Shown one piece after another: positions 10,546-20,314 of a stretch of 64,000 nucleotides of DNA. The notes below the pieces were generated by a model, which saw only the letters and a list, made by a program, of their open reading frames with translations, searched no databases and was not told where the DNA came from. How positions within the stretch are numbered: the first letter of the stretch is position 1; every line of letters begins with the position of its first letter. Position numbers and translations under genes: made by a program. Origin of the DNA: Pseudomonadota bacterium (lineage in GTDB: Bacteria; Pseudomonadota; Gammaproteobacteria; Burkholderiales; Burkholderiaceae_F); assembly GCA_029778535.1 (NCBI GenBank), contig JAKOQB010000041.1, positions 1 through 64,000 of the forward strand. Direction: 5' to 3'.

Positions 10546-12254
10546 GCGCGGCGCTCGAGCGGCCGTTCGCGCCGCGCCGGCTCGATCTGTGGCGCGAAGC
10601 GCTCGCCGCGCACGGCGGGCTGGCGCTGCTGGCGCTCGCGCTGTTGGTGTTCCTGACCGTTCCGCTCGCCACGCTGCTGGTGAGAAGCCTGGAGGACCGC
10701 GGCGGCGCATTCGTGGGGCTCGCCAACTTCGCGACCTACTTCGCGTCGCCTGCGTTCGAGCGCTCGGCCGCCAACACGCTGCTGTTCGCGGCGCTGACCA
10801 CGCTCGCGACCGTGCCGCTCGCGTTCGTGTTCGCGTACGCGATCCAGAGGAGCTGCATCCCGGCCAGGAACCTGTGGCGCAACATCGCGATGATCCCGAT
10901 CCTGGCGCCGTCGATGCTGGCCGCGCTGTCGTTCATCTACCTCTTCGGCAACCAGGGCTGGCTGAAGGGCGTGCTCGGCGCGTTCGGCCTGACGACCGTC
11001 TACGGTATGCCGGGCATGGTGCTGGCCATGACGTTCGCGTCGTTCCCGCACGCGGTGATGATCCTGCTCGCGGCGCTCGCGCTTTCCGACGCACGGCTGT
11101 ACGAAGCGGCGGATTCGATGGGCACGCCGGAATGGCGCAAGTTCATCACGATCACTCTGCCGGGCGCGCGCTACGGGCTGATCTCGGCGGCCATGGTCGT
11201 GTTCACGATGGCGGTGTCCGAGTTCGGCGTGCCCAAGGTGATCGGCGGCAACACCAGCGTGCTCGCGATCGACATCTACAAGCAGGTGATCGGGCAGCAG
11301 AACTTCTCGATGGGCGCGGTGGTCGGCCTGATCCTGCTGTTGCCGGCGGTGGCCGCGTTCTTCATCGACCGCGCGGTGCGCACGCGGCAAAAGGCGCTGC
11401 TGACCGCGCGCAGCGTGCCGTACTGTGCGCGGCCTGCACCGGTGCGCGACGGCGCGCTGCTCGCGTACGTGGTGGTCATCTCCGCGCTGCTGCTGCTGGT
11501 GCTCGGCATGGCGGTGTTCGGCTCGTTCGTGAAGGTGTGGCCGTACAACCTGTCGTTCACGCTGAACCACTACACCTACGGCTTCGAGGAGGCCGGGGTC
11601 GACAACGCGTGGCGCAACAGCGTGGTGATGGCCGCGTGGTGCGCGGCGCTCGGCGCCGCGATCACGTTTGCCGGCGGCTACTGGGTGGAAAAGACGCGCG
11701 GCGCCGACTGGCTGCGGCCGGTCATCCAACTGCAGGCGATGATGCCGATGGCGGTGCCCGGCATGGTGCTCGGCATCGGCTACATCCTGTTCTTCAACCA
11801 CCCGTCCAATCCGCTGAACTTCCTGTACGGCACGATGACGATCCTGGTGGCGTCGACGATCGTGCACTTCTACTCGTCAAGCCACCTGACCGCGGTCACG
11901 GCACTGAAGCAGCTCGACAACGAGTTCGAGTCGGTGTCGGCGTCGTTGAAGGTGCCCTTCTACAGGACGTTCTGGCGCGTGACCGTGCCCGTGTGCCTGC
12001 CCGCGGTGGTCGACATCAGCCGCTACTACTTCGTCAATGCGATGACGACGATCTCGTGCGTCGTGTTTCTGTATTCGCCGAAGACCACGCTGGCGTCGAT
12101 CTCGATCGTGCAACTCGACGAGGCCGGCGCGGTCGGCTCGGCCGCGGCGATGGCGACGCTGATCGTAGCGACCTCCGCGGCCGTGACCGCGTTGTTCTTC
12201 GTCGTCGAGGGATGGCTGATCCGCCGCACGCAGGCGTGGCGCGCCGGCCGCTGA
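10542..12254 (+). CDS. aepW: 2-aminoethylphosphonate ABC transporter, fused double permease
   Basis: The protein has 570 residues and two consecutive permease halves, each with about six membrane helices. EAA loops are visible as [20 protein letters not shown] in the first half and [20 protein letters not shown] in the second. This is the iron(III)-type FbpB architecture, in which one chain supplies both transmembrane domains. It starts inside the end of the ATPase gene. Immediately after its stop is a heptamer repeat array that fills the gap before phnW. Confidence 0.9.
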   Translation: MSAALERPFAPRRLDLWREALAAHGGLALLALALLVFLTVPLATLLVRSLEDRGGAFVGLANFATYFASPAFERSAANTLLFAALTTLATVPLAFVFAYAIQRSCIPARNLWRNIAMIPILAPSMLAALSFIYLFGNQGWLKGVLGAFGLTTVYGMPGMVLAMTFASFPHAVMILLAALALSDARLYEAADSMGTPEWRKFITITLPGARYGLISAAMVVFTMAVSEFGVPKVIGGNTSVLAIDIYKQVIGQQNFSMGAVVGLILLLPAVAAFFIDRAVRTRQKALLTARSVPYCARPAPVRDGALLAYVVVISALLLLVLGMAVFGSFVKVWPYNLSFTLNHYTYGFEEAGVDNAWRNSVVMAAWCAALGAAITFAGGYWVEKTRGADWLRPVIQLQAMMPMAVPGMVLGIGYILFFNHPSNPLNFLYGTMTILVASTIVHFYSSSHLTAVTALKQLDNEFESVSASLKVPFYRTFWRVTVPVCLPAVVDISRYYFVNAMTTISCVVFLYSPKTTLASISIVQLDEAGAVGSAAAMATLIVATSAAVTALFFVVEGWLIRRTQAWRAGR

Positions 12255-12258
12255 CCGC

Positions 12259-12293
12259 GAACAACGAGCAACGGACAACGGACAACGGACAAC
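12259..12293 (+). repeat. Heptamer tandem array H1 (5 units) upstream of phnW
   Basis: The five units are GAACAAC, GAGCAAC and three GGACAAC, ending 4 bases before the phnW ATG. The array occupies the place where the ribosome-binding site should be, and no other Shine-Dalgarno sequence is visible. Related arrays occur at 31098-31202 and 52657-52741. Confidence 0.9.
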
Positions 12294-12297
12294 GACC

Positions 12298-13434
12298 ATG
12301 ATCCGCGGCAACGACCCCATCCTGCTCACCCCCGGCCCGCTGACGACTTCGCTCGAAACCAAGCAGGCGATGCTGCGCGACTGGGGTTCGTGGGACGCGG
12401 CCTTCAACCAGGTAACGCTGTCGCTGTGCCGCGACCTGGTCGACATCGTCGGCGGCGGAGCTGACTACGTGTGCGTGCCGCTGCAGGGCAGCGGCACGTT
12501 CTCGGTGGAGGCGGCGATCGGCAACGTCGTTCCCCGCAACGGCCGCGTGCTGGTGCCGAACAATGGTGCCTACTGCGCGCGCATCGTGAAGATCTGCAAG
12601 TACCTGAACCGCGCGGTGGTCGACCTGGCGGTGCCCGAGGACCAGCCGGCGACCGCCGCGATCGTCGAGGCGGCGCTGCGCGCCGACCCTGCGATCACGC
12701 ACGTCGCGCAGGTGCACTGCGAGACCGGCGCCGGCATCCTCAACGATCTGGACGGCATCGCGCAGGCGTGCCGGCGGCTGGGCAAGGGGCTGATCGTCGA
12801 TGCGATGAGCTCGTTCGCCGCGTTGCCGATCGATGTGAAGGACGCGCCGTTCGACGCGCTGATCGCCGCCAGCGGAAAGTGCCTCGAAGGCGTTCCCGGC
12901 ATGGGCTTCGTGATCATGAAGAAGTCGGTGGCCGAAGGCTGCTCCGGCAACTCGCACTCACTGGCGTTGGACCTCGCCGACCAGTACGCGTACATGCAGA
13001 AGACCGCACAGTGGCGCTATACGCCGCCAACGCACGTGGTCGCCGCGCTGCGTGCCGCCGTCGATCAGTTCAAGGCCGAGGGCGGCCAGCCCGCGCGCGG
13101 CGCGCGCTACGCAGCCAACTGCGCCACGCTGATCGACGGCATGCGCGCGCTCGGCTTCCAGGCATACCTTCGGCCCGAGGTGCAGGCGCCGATCATCGTC
13201 ACCTTCCATGCGCCGGCCGACCCGGCCTACGACTTCAAGACCTTCTACGCCAAGACGCGCGAGCGCGGCTACATCCTGTATCCGGGCAAACTCACGCAGG
13301 TCGAGACCTTCCGCGTCGGCTGCATCGGCGCGATCGACGCCAACGAGATGCGCAACGTCGTCAGCGCGGTCGCCGAGACACTGAAGGACATGGGCATCCG
13401 CAGCGCGGCGCCGGCGCTGCGACGCGCCGCGTGA
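12298..13434 (+). CDS. phnW: 2-aminoethylphosphonate--pyruvate transaminase
   Basis: This is a class V PLP aminotransferase of 378 residues that converts AEP and pyruvate to phosphonoacetaldehyde and alanine. The start LLTPGPLTT and the cofactor residues are typical: D168 and S171 in VDAMSSF, and the Schiff-base lysine K194 in [11 protein letters not shown]. It lacks a phosphonatase (phnX) partner; instead the aldehyde is oxidised by the phnY product across the promoter. The start is ATG at 12298, directly after a heptamer array that replaces the usual ribosome-binding site. Alanine made here could feed the alanine dehydrogenase near 22234, which is inference only. Confidence 0.93.
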   Translation: MIRGNDPILLTPGPLTTSLETKQAMLRDWGSWDAAFNQVTLSLCRDLVDIVGGGADYVCVPLQGSGTFSVEAAIGNVVPRNGRVLVPNNGAYCARIVKICKYLNRAVVDLAVPEDQPATAAIVEAALRADPAITHVAQVHCETGAGILNDLDGIAQACRRLGKGLIVDAMSSFAALPIDVKDAPFDALIAASGKCLEGVPGMGFVIMKKSVAEGCSGNSHSLALDLADQYAYMQKTAQWRYTPPTHVVAALRAAVDQFKAEGGQPARGARYAANCATLIDGMRALGFQAYLRPEVQAPIIVTFHAPADPAYDFKTFYAKTRERGYILYPGKLTQVETFRVGCIGAIDANEMRNVVSAVAETLKDMGIRSAAPALRRAA

Positions 13435-13438
13435 TCTC

Positions 13439-13506
13439 GTCGCCCCGGCGCAGGCCGGGGCCTAATTCGCGGGTGGTGATCGGGCTCCGGCCTGCGCCGG
13501 GGCGAC
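13439..13506. repeat. Family A palindromic repeat, copy 2
   Basis: The arms GTCGCCCCGGCGCAGGCCGG and CCGGCCTGCGCCGGGGCGAC surround a divergent loop. It lies just after the phnW stop and overlaps the last codons of the convergent alpha/beta hydrolase gene, whose stop (13462-13464) is in the element. Confidence 0.9.
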
Positions 13507-14397
13507 GGCATCCGCAGCGGCGCAATGCGCCGCAATCAATTCCGTCAACTCCGGCAATAACTGCGGCGGCAGGTCGTGGCCCATGCCGCGGATCACCTTC
13601 AGCATTGCGCCGGGGATCTTCGCCGCAGTGTCCTCGCCGTGCGCGACCGGCACCAGCGGATCGGCGTCGCCGTGGATCACCAGCGTCGGCGCGGTGATCT
13701 GCGGCAACAGCAGGGAGCGGTCGCCCGAGGCGAGGATCGCGAGCAACTGCCGCAGCGTTCCGAACGGGCGATACGCGCGCGCCAGCCCGCGCCGCAGCCG
13801 CTCCTGCAGCAGCGGCAGCGGCGTCACGTAGGCCGGGCTGCCGATCACGTGGAACAGGTGCACGAAGTGGTCGACGAGATCGTCGAGGCCGGCATCGCGC
13901 GCCGGCCGCTTGATCAGCGCGAAGAACGCGTCGTACTTCGGCTGCGGCAGCCGGCGCGCGCTGGTGCTCGACATCATCGAGGTCAGCGACGCCACGCGCG
14001 CCGGATGCCGGATCGCGAGCAGTTGCGCGATCATGCCGCCCATCGACGCGCCGACCACGTGCGCGCGTGCGATGCCGAGCGCGTCGAGCAGCCCGATCGT
14101 GTCGTTCGCCATGTCGTCGAGCAGGTACGGCGCACTCACCGGCCAGCCTAAGGACCAGCGCATGAACGCGGCCGCGATCGGCCCGGCGGGATGTTCGTCG
14201 AATTGCGTCGACAGACCCGCGTCGCGATTGTCGAAGCGCACCACGCGAAACCCACGCGCCACCAGCCCCTCGACCAGCTCGTCCGGCCACGCGACCAGCT
14301 GCATGCCCAGCCCCATGATCAGCACGATCGCCGGCCGCGCCGGGTCGCCGTGCGATTCGTACTCGATGCGGATGCCGTTGGCCTCGACGCTGGCCAT
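13462..14397 (-). CDS. Alpha/beta hydrolase
   Basis: The 311-residue protein has the alpha/beta hydrolase fold: oxyanion segment IVLIMGLGMQL, RFDNRDAGLST, nucleophile elbow VVGASMGGM (Ser), acid loop VIHGDADPLVP and catalytic His in IRGMGHDLPP. It resembles esterase/epoxide-hydrolase-like proteins, but the substrate is unknown. The start at 14397 overlaps the upstream gene's stop (TGATG). The frame is open much further upstream, but that is a shadow of the upstream gene. The last ~15 residues ([14 protein letters not shown]) are encoded by the family A repeat, so the native C-terminus has been replaced or extended. Confidence 0.85.
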   Translation of the reverse strand: MASVEANGIRIEYESHGDPARPAIVLIMGLGMQLVAWPDELVEGLVARGFRVVRFDNRDAGLSTQFDEHPAGPIAAAFMRWSLGWPVSAPYLLDDMANDTIGLLDALGIARAHVVGASMGGMIAQLLAIRHPARVASLTSMMSSTSARRLPQPKYDAFFALIKRPARDAGLDDLVDHFVHLFHVIGSPAYVTPLPLLQERLRRGLARAYRPFGTLRQLLAILASGDRSLLLPQITAPTLVIHGDADPLVPVAHGEDTAAKIPGAMLKVIRGMGHDLPPQLLPELTELIAAHCAAADAVAPAQAGARSPPAN

Positions 14398-15251
14398 CAG
14401 CGCGGTGGTTCCGGAAACACGAATGCGCGCCAGCCCTCGCGGTGAAACGGCTGCCAGCCGTCTTCGCGCTGCGCCAGCCGATCGGCGATCGCGTACAGCG
14501 CGGCTGGATTCATGCCGATGCCGAAGTGGCTGGCGACGACTTCGATGTTCTCCACGTTCGGGTGCGCGTCGTTGATGCAGCTCTGCCACGCGACCACGCC
14601 GTCGCTGCGGCTGTAGACCGATGTGGTCGGCACCGGCGGCGCGCGGTGCAGGCGCGGCGCGCGTGGATGCGCGTCGACCTCGTGCCCGGCGGCGAACTCG
14701 TACAGCCGCCACGCGTTGTTCGCGCGCGCGTGGCCGTTGAACGGCGTGCCGAGCGTGATCACGCAGCGCACGCAGTCGGGCAGGTCCTTGGCGATCTCGC
14801 GCGCGTAGATGCCGCCCAGGCTCCAGCCGATCAGGCTCACCTTGCGCTTCGACCGGTCCGCGAGCTGCATCACCCGCGCCAGGCACGCCTCGATCACTCC
14901 GGGACGCGCACCGAGGTTCAGACCCTGCTGCCAGCCGTGGACCTCGTAGCCGCGCCCGCGCAGGAACCCGCGCAGCGCGGCGGTCGACAGGTCGCCGGCG
15001 ACGAGTCCGGGAAACACCAGCACCGGGTGGCCGTCGCCGCCGGGCGCGCGCAGCAGCCACGGCAGCGCGGCGGCGAGCGCGCCGTACTCGATCGGCGCGC
15101 GCCACTCGAGCGCCAGCATCCACAGCGACGGCGCGCTCAGCGCCTCGTGTTCCCAGCGGATCGCGCTCTCGATCACGGCGGCTTCATGCGCCAGCCGAGC
15201 GGCGCTGCGCACCGGCCGCGCTCGCTTGCGCGGGCGAGAGGATTTCTTCAA
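14397..15251 (-). CDS. Alpha/beta hydrolase, lipase-like
   Basis: The 284-residue protein starts with a basic, lysine/arginine-rich stretch. VLVFPGLVAGDLST is followed by the nucleophile motif LIGWSLGGIYAREIA (GxSxG) and TLGTPFNGH, typical of lipase/PGAP1-like hydrolases. A late aspartate (SRSDGVVAW) and histidine (VVASHFGIGMNP) complete a plausible triad. No clear signal peptide is seen, so it is probably cytoplasmic. It is coupled by TGATG to the downstream hydrolase gene, suggesting a joint but unidentified function. Confidence 0.8.
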   Translation of the reverse strand: MKKSSRPRKRARPVRSAARLAHEAAVIESAIRWEHEALSAPSLWMLALEWRAPIEYGALAAALPWLLRAPGGDGHPVLVFPGLVAGDLSTAALRGFLRGRGYEVHGWQQGLNLGARPGVIEACLARVMQLADRSKRKVSLIGWSLGGIYAREIAKDLPDCVRCVITLGTPFNGHARANNAWRLYEFAAGHEVDAHPRAPRLHRAPPVPTTSVYSRSDGVVAWQSCINDAHPNVENIEVVASHFGIGMNPAALYAIADRLAQREDGWQPFHREGWRAFVFPEPPR

Positions 15252-15339
15252 TGCGCCGCCTCGGCTGCCGGCAGCCCGACTCCATGCTGGAAACTGGGTT
15301 TCATCGTGGTTGCGCGCGTGTGCAGTGAAACTTATCAGA

Positions 15340-16191
15340 TCACGCCGCCTTCAGCGCGACGACGCCGACGACCACCGCGAACACACCGGCCCAGCGGCGC
15401 GGCGACAGGTGCTCCTTCAGCACGCTCGCGCCGATCAGCGTGGCGAACAGCACCGAGGTCTCGCGCAGCGACGCGACCAGCGCCACCGGCGCCTGCGTCA
15501 TGGCCCAGACCGAGATCGCGTACGCGGCGGCCGACAGCCCGCCGCCGACGAGTCCCCGGCCCGCGTTCGCGCGCAGGTACGCGCCGAAGCGCGCGCGGTG
15601 CCGCGCCAGCATGTACACGCCGAACGGGATCGCGTCGAGCACGAACAGCCATGTGATGTAGCCCCACACGTTTTCCGATACGCGCGCGCCCTTGCCGTCG
15701 ACCAGCGTGTAGGCCGCGATCACCGCCGCGTTGGCGAGCGCGAATCCGATCGCCGAGCCTTCATTGGCCAATGAGGGTGCGTGCCCGAGCGCGCGCAACG
15801 CGAGCAGGAACACGCCGCCGGAGATCAGCAGCATGCCCAGCCACGCGAGCAGCCCGGGCGCCTCGCGCAGCACCACGATGCCCGCCACGCCCGTGATCAG
15901 CGGCGCCACGCCGCGCATCAGCGGATACACGAGCGTCAGGTCGCCGACGCGATACGCGTTGACCATCAGGTAGTAGTAGGCCAGGTGGATCGTCAGCGAC
16001 GCGCCGATGTACGGCCACGCGGCGGCGGGCAGCGGCGCGATGAAGATCAGGAACGGCGCGGCCACGATGCCGGCGCCGAGCACGATGCCCGCGGTATCGA
16101 GCAGCACGTCGCGGCTGCCCTTGATCATCGCGTTCCAGCTCGCGTGCAGCAGCGCGGCGAGCAGGACGGCGAGAGAGACGGTGAGGGTCAA
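15340..16191 (-). CDS. EamA/DMT-superfamily permease
   Basis: This is a 283-residue membrane protein with ten predicted hydrophobic segments and the internal duplication of EamA transporters; examples are LAVLLAALLHASWNAMIKG at the start and the second-half segment VALVASLRETSVLFATLIGA. Such proteins export amino acids or other small metabolites. The substrate is not predictable. The start is a TTG at 16189-16191; no better ATG is available without losing the first helix. The downstream lipase-like gene lies about 90 bases away. Confidence 0.82.
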   Translation of the reverse strand: MTLTVSLAVLLAALLHASWNAMIKGSRDVLLDTAGIVLGAGIVAAPFLIFIAPLPAAAWPYIGASLTIHLAYYYLMVNAYRVGDLTLVYPLMRGVAPLITGVAGIVVLREAPGLLAWLGMLLISGGVFLLALRALGHAPSLANEGSAIGFALANAAVIAAYTLVDGKGARVSENVWGYITWLFVLDAIPFGVYMLARHRARFGAYLRANAGRGLVGGGLSAAAYAISVWAMTQAPVALVASLRETSVLFATLIGASVLKEHLSPRRWAGVFAVVVGVVALKAA

Positions 16192-16268
16192 GGTGGCGCG
16201 GGCGGGATGGGAGTGGCCCGCGCGCTCGCTGCGCGCGCGGCGGGCGCGAGCATAGCGCGCGCGTGCTC

Positions 16269-16338
16269 GTCACCCCGGCGCAGGCCGGGGCCCAATTTGC
16301 AGCGATGAGGATTGGGCCCCGGCCTGCGCCGGGGCGAC
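16269..16338. repeat. Family A palindromic repeat, copy 3
   Basis: This copy has the two conserved arms, with CACCCCGG in place of CGCCCCGG in the left arm, and a loop bordered by CCCAAT and ATTGGG, which extends the palindrome. It is two bases from the penicillin-binding protein stop at 16341. Confidence 0.9.
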
Positions 16339-16340
16339 GC

Positions 16341-18641
16341 CTAATCGGCGCCGATCCCGAACCAGCGCCGCAGCGCGGAGCCGATGCGCGCGAACACCGC
16401 CGGCAGGTCGGCCGCGGGCGGGCGCGGGAACTCGGCCTGCGTATCCACCTTGCCCGCGCTCATCGCCTGCGCCATGAAGTCGCCGACCAGGTTCACCGCG
16501 TTGTGCCCGCCCTGACCCCAGTAGTCGCTGCGCAGCGTGACGCGCGGATCGTTGAAGCCGACCCACGCGCCGACCGCGAGCTGCGGATGCATCAGGATGA
16601 ACCAGCCGTCGGAGTTGTTCTGCGTGGTGCCGGTCTTGCCGGCGACGTCGCCGCGCAGGCCCCATATCTCGCGCACCGCACGGCCGGTGCCGCGATCGAC
16701 CACGCCGCGCATCATGTCGATCAGCTCGATCGCCACCTCGGGCTTCACCGCCGCCTCGGGCTGCGCATCGAACTGCGCCAGCACCACGCCGTTGCGGTCG
16801 GTGACGCGCGTGACCAGCAGCGGCGTGCGGTACCCGCCGAGCGAGGCGATCGTCGCGTAGCCGCTCACCATCTCGAGCAGCGACACGGGGCTCGTGCCGA
16901 GCGCGAGAGACGGCACGACGTCGAGCTCGCTCGCGCGCACGCCGGCGCGCCGCGCGAAGTCCGCCACCGGCCGCGCGCCGATCTCGTTGACCAGTTGCGC
17001 GGCCACCGTGTTGCGCGAATAGACCAGCCCGTCGACCAGCGTCAGCGCGCCGTCGCCGGAGTCGCTCGCCTCGCCGCTGTCGCGCGGCTTCCACTTCTCG
17101 CCGTTGGGCAGGCGCAGCGCCACGCGGCTCGCGGTGAAGCTGCGCGTCGGGCTGATTCCGGCTTCGAGCGCCGCTCCGTACACGAACGGTTTGAAGGTCG
17201 ACCCCGGCTGCCGGCGCGCCTGCTGCACGTGGTCGTAGCGGTCCAGCGCGTAGTCGCGGCTGCCGACCCACGCGCGCACGCGTCCGCTGGCGGGCTCGAG
17301 CGCGACCAGCCCGGCCTCCAGCCGCGTCTTGCGCGCACGCAACGCCTCCATGAAAGCGCGGTCGGCGCGCAAGCGATCGAGCGCATCCTGCTTGCGCACA
17401 CCGGCCTCCACAAGCTGCGCGTACTCGGGCGACTCGCGGATGAACCCATCGACGAGGTCCTCGTGCGCCGTCCACCAGTGCGCGAACGGCCTGGCCTTGG
17501 CGCGTGCCTTCACGTACGGCTCGGTGCGCGTGGCGAGCAGCCGGCCGCCGGGCGCGCTCCACTCGACGTCGGCCACCGCCTGCAGCGCGTCCATCTCGCG
17601 CGCGACCGCCGCCTCGGCCAGCCGCTGCAGCCTGGGATCGAGCGTGGACTGGATCACGAGGCCGTCGGTCGCGAGGTCGAATCCGAGCGGCTCGACGAAC
17701 GCCGCCGCGATGCGACGCGCGGCCTCGGCGAAATGCGGCGCCAGGTTGTCGTCGAGGTCCTGCCGCGCGAAGTCGATGCGCAGCGGGCGGCGCGCCAGGA
17801 TGTCGTAGGTCTTCTGCGGCAGCCTGCCGTACTTGACCATCTGCGCCAGCACGACATTGCGCCGCGCGCGTGCCCGCTCGGGGTTCTGCACCGGGTTGTA
17901 GGTGCTGGTGCCCTTGAGCATCCCGATCAGCGTGGCGCCTTCGAGCAGGTCGAGCTTCGCGGCCGGCTTGTCGAAGAACGTGCGCGACGCCATCTCGATG
18001 CCGACCGCGTTGTACAGGAACGGAATGCTGTTCAGATAGCTTTCGAGGATCTGGCGCTTCGAGTAGTGCGCCTCGATCTTCAGCGCGGTGATCATCTCCT
18101 TCAACTTGCGCGTGATGGTCGCGCTGCGGCCGACCTGCTCCGGAAACAGGTTGCGCGCGAGCTGCTGCGTGATCGTCGAGCCGCCTTGCCGATCGCCGCC
18201 GAGCGTGTGCAAGGCGGACGATGCGATGCGCTGCCAGTCGATTCCGCCGTGCTCGTAGAAGCGACGGTCCTCGGTGGCGATCAGCGCTTCGATCACATGC
18301 TGCGGCACGCGGTCGAGGGCAATCCACTCCTGGTTCGCGCGGCGGAAGCGCGCGATCACCGTGCCGTCCGCGGCCAGCAGCACGCTCGGCTTCACGTCGC
18401 GCGCGGCGAGCACCGGATCGGTCCTGCCGTCGATCGTCGGCGTGAACGGGACCAGCGCCAGCGCGTACAGCGCGAGCGCGAACGCGCCGCCGACCGCGCC
18501 GAGCGCGCCGCCGAGCGCCGCCAGCCGCAGGCGGCGCAGCAGCGGCGTCGGCCGGCCGAACAGCTCGCGCAGATAGCCAGCGGCGCGGTCCGGCAGCGGT
18601 CGCAGCAGTTTCGCGCCCAAGGTCTGGATTCGTTCGAGCAT
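16341..18641 (-). CDS. Bifunctional class A penicillin-binding protein (PBP1A family)
   Basis: The product is a peptidoglycan glycosyltransferase/transpeptidase of about 766 residues. After a cytoplasmic stretch and one membrane helix (LAALGGALGAVGGAFALAL), the GT51 domain shows TEDRRFYEHGGIDW and GGSTITQQLARNLF. The transpeptidase domain has the Ser-x-x-Lys motif (GSTFKPFVYG), SRN (YSRNTVAAQL) and KTG (GKTGTTQNNSDGWF). It polymerises and crosslinks cell-wall peptidoglycan on the outer face of the inner membrane. ATG 18641 was chosen; an in-frame GTG at 18659 would add six residues. It is transcribed alone, divergent from the M48 peptidase gene. Confidence 0.9.
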   Translation of the reverse strand: MLERIQTLGAKLLRPLPDRAAGYLRELFGRPTPLLRRLRLAALGGALGAVGGAFALALYALALVPFTPTIDGRTDPVLAARDVKPSVLLAADGTVIARFRRANQEWIALDRVPQHVIEALIATEDRRFYEHGGIDWQRIASSALHTLGGDRQGGSTITQQLARNLFPEQVGRSATITRKLKEMITALKIEAHYSKRQILESYLNSIPFLYNAVGIEMASRTFFDKPAAKLDLLEGATLIGMLKGTSTYNPVQNPERARARRNVVLAQMVKYGRLPQKTYDILARRPLRIDFARQDLDDNLAPHFAEAARRIAAAFVEPLGFDLATDGLVIQSTLDPRLQRLAEAAVAREMDALQAVADVEWSAPGGRLLATRTEPYVKARAKARPFAHWWTAHEDLVDGFIRESPEYAQLVEAGVRKQDALDRLRADRAFMEALRARKTRLEAGLVALEPASGRVRAWVGSRDYALDRYDHVQQARRQPGSTFKPFVYGAALEAGISPTRSFTASRVALRLPNGEKWKPRDSGEASDSGDGALTLVDGLVYSRNTVAAQLVNEIGARPVADFARRAGVRASELDVVPSLALGTSPVSLLEMVSGYATIASLGGYRTPLLVTRVTDRNGVVLAQFDAQPEAAVKPEVAIELIDMMRGVVDRGTGRAVREIWGLRGDVAGKTGTTQNNSDGWFILMHPQLAVGAWVGFNDPRVTLRSDYWGQGGHNAVNLVGDFMAQAMSAGKVDTQAEFPRPPAADLPAVFARIGSALRRWFGIGAD

Positions 18642-18841
18642 GCGGAGGTCGGCGCGCACTCATTCGCTCGCGCAGCGGCAAGGTTACCTGCGGCGGCGGC
18701 AGCGCCATTAGCCATTTGCGGCGTCATCCGCCCGCGTGATGGCGCGCCGCAAATACCGCGCCGCGCATCGGCCAATCGACTTGCTGTGGCCGCGCGCCGC
18801 GCTGGCTAGCATCGCGCGGACGGCGACGCGAGCATCGATCG

Positions 18842-20314
18842 ATGACCGACGAACAGTTCGAATCCCTCGTCGCGCGGCTGGAGCGCGAACAGAGCCGCAA
18901 TCCGGCCGCCTACCGGCGCAAGGTCGTGCTGCTCGCGCTGGCGGGTTATGCGTACATCGCTGCGGTGCTGCTGCTGTGCGCGCTGCTCGTGCTCGGCTCG
19001 CTGCTGCTGGCGACGCGGGCCGCGGTGCTGGGCGGCAAGCTCGCGATCCTGTTCGGCGCCTTCTTCTGGATCGTGACGCGCGCGATGTGGGTCCAGCTCG
19101 CGCCGCCGCAGGGCCGCGAAGTCACGCGGCGTGATGCGCCGGAACTGTTCGCGCTGCTCGACCATCTGCAGCACGAGCTCGACGTTCGCGCGCGCTTCCA
19201 CCGCGTGCTGATCACCGACGACCTGAACGCCGCGGTCGTGCAGACACCGCGGCTCGGCGTGCTCGGCTGGCATGTCAACTATCTGATCATCGGCCTGCCG
19301 CTGATGAAGGCGCTTACCCGCAAGCAGCTCGCCGCGGTGCTCGCGCACGAGATCGGGCACCTCGCGGGCGGGCACGCGCGGCTCGGCAACTGGGTGTACC
19401 GGCTGCGGCTCGGCTGGGCGCGCCTCGGCGCGCTGCTTGAGCCGGCTCAGTCGGCGGGCGGCATCGTGTTCCGGCCGTTCTTCAGCCGCTTCGTGCCGTA
19501 CTTCAACGCGGCGTCGTTCCCGCTCGCGCGCGCCAACGAATACGAGGCGGACCGCTGCTCGGTGCGGCTCACCTCGCCGACCGCGGCCGCAGCGGCGCTG
19601 ACCACCGTCAACGTGATGGGCAGCTTCCTGCAGGCGCGCTACTGGCCCGAGCTGCACCGCAAGGCTGCCGACCACGCGCGGCCGCAGTTCTCGCCGTTCG
19701 CCGATATGGGCCGCGCGATGACCGCGCATGTCGACCGCGCCGCGCTGACCCACTGGCTCGCCAACGCTATGGCGCGAACGACCTCGTGCGCCGACACGCA
19801 CCCGGCGCTGGCCGACCGGCTGCGCGCGATCGGCGCGGCGCCGCGGCTCGTGCCGCCTGCGCCCGGCGAATCGGCCGACGGGCTGCTGGGCGCCGCGCTC
19901 ACACCGATCACCGAGGAGTTGGACCGCCGCTGGCAGCACGGCATCGCGCCCGCGTGGGAACGCCGCCACCAACAGGTGCAGGAAGACCGCAAGCGGCTGG
20001 CCGAACTCGACGCGCGCGCGGCCGCGGGCTGGCTCGACTTCGACGAAAGCCCGCAGCGCGCCTGCCTGACCGAAGAAGTCGGCACCGGTGTCGACGCAAC
20101 GCTGGAGCAGCTCCGCGCGCTGAACGCGGCCGACCCCGCGCATGCACCGACCCGCTGCGCGCTCGGCGCGCGCCTGCTGCAGCGGGGCGACGAGGCCGGC
20201 ATGGCACCGGTCGAGCGAGCGATCGAGCACGAGCCCGACGCCATTGCCGTCGCAGCCGCGCTGCTGCGCGACCACCACGCGCGCCACGGCCGCGCCGCCG
20301 AGGCGAAGCAGTGA
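18842..20314 (+). CDS. M48-family metallopeptidase, prematurely terminated
   Basis: The 490-residue product has two N-terminal membrane helices (residues ~30-75) and a zinc site LAHEIGHLAGGH (HExxH) with the third ligand in NEYEADR. It belongs to HtpX/Ste24-like M48 membrane peptidases with a long soluble tail. The frame ends at TGA 20312-20314, yet coding similarity continues in the same frame to 20704, so the natural protein was about 620 residues. The catalytic part is intact, and the shortened product might still be active. Confidence 0.8.
   Translation: MTDEQFESLVARLEREQSRNPAAYRRKVVLLALAGYAYIAAVLLLCALLVLGSLLLATRAAVLGGKLAILFGAFFWIVTRAMWVQLAPPQGREVTRRDAPELFALLDHLQHELDVRARFHRVLITDDLNAAVVQTPRLGVLGWHVNYLIIGLPLMKALTRKQLAAVLAHEIGHLAGGHARLGNWVYRLRLGWARLGALLEPAQSAGGIVFRPFFSRFVPYFNAASFPLARANEYEADRCSVRLTSPTAAAAALTTVNVMGSFLQARYWPELHRKAADHARPQFSPFADMGRAMTAHVDRAALTHWLANAMARTTSCADTHPALADRLRAIGAAPRLVPPAPGESADGLLGAALTPITEELDRRWQHGIAPAWERRHQQVQEDRKRLAELDARAAAGWLDFDESPQRACLTEEVGTGVDATLEQLRALNAADPAHAPTRCALGARLLQRGDEAGMAPVERAIEHEPDAIAVAAALLRDHHARHGRAAEAKQ

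Noticed and set aside
9759..11867. A 702-codon minus-strand open frame
   Set aside because: It lies opposite the ATPase and permease genes and has His/Arg-rich shadow composition.
14398..15123. Long N-terminal extension of the 13462 hydrolase
   Set aside because: It is a shadow of the upstream lipase-like gene; ATG 14397 gives a normal hydrolase start.
16263..18809. An 848-codon plus-strand open frame
   Set aside because: It is antisense to the penicillin-binding protein gene, which has all catalytic motifs. The plus-strand product has the composition of a shadow frame.
20312..20314. TGA in the M48 gene read as selenocysteine
   Set aside because: No cysteine is expected at this place in the family, and no selenocysteine machinery or obvious stem was recognised. 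A nonsense mutation is simpler.
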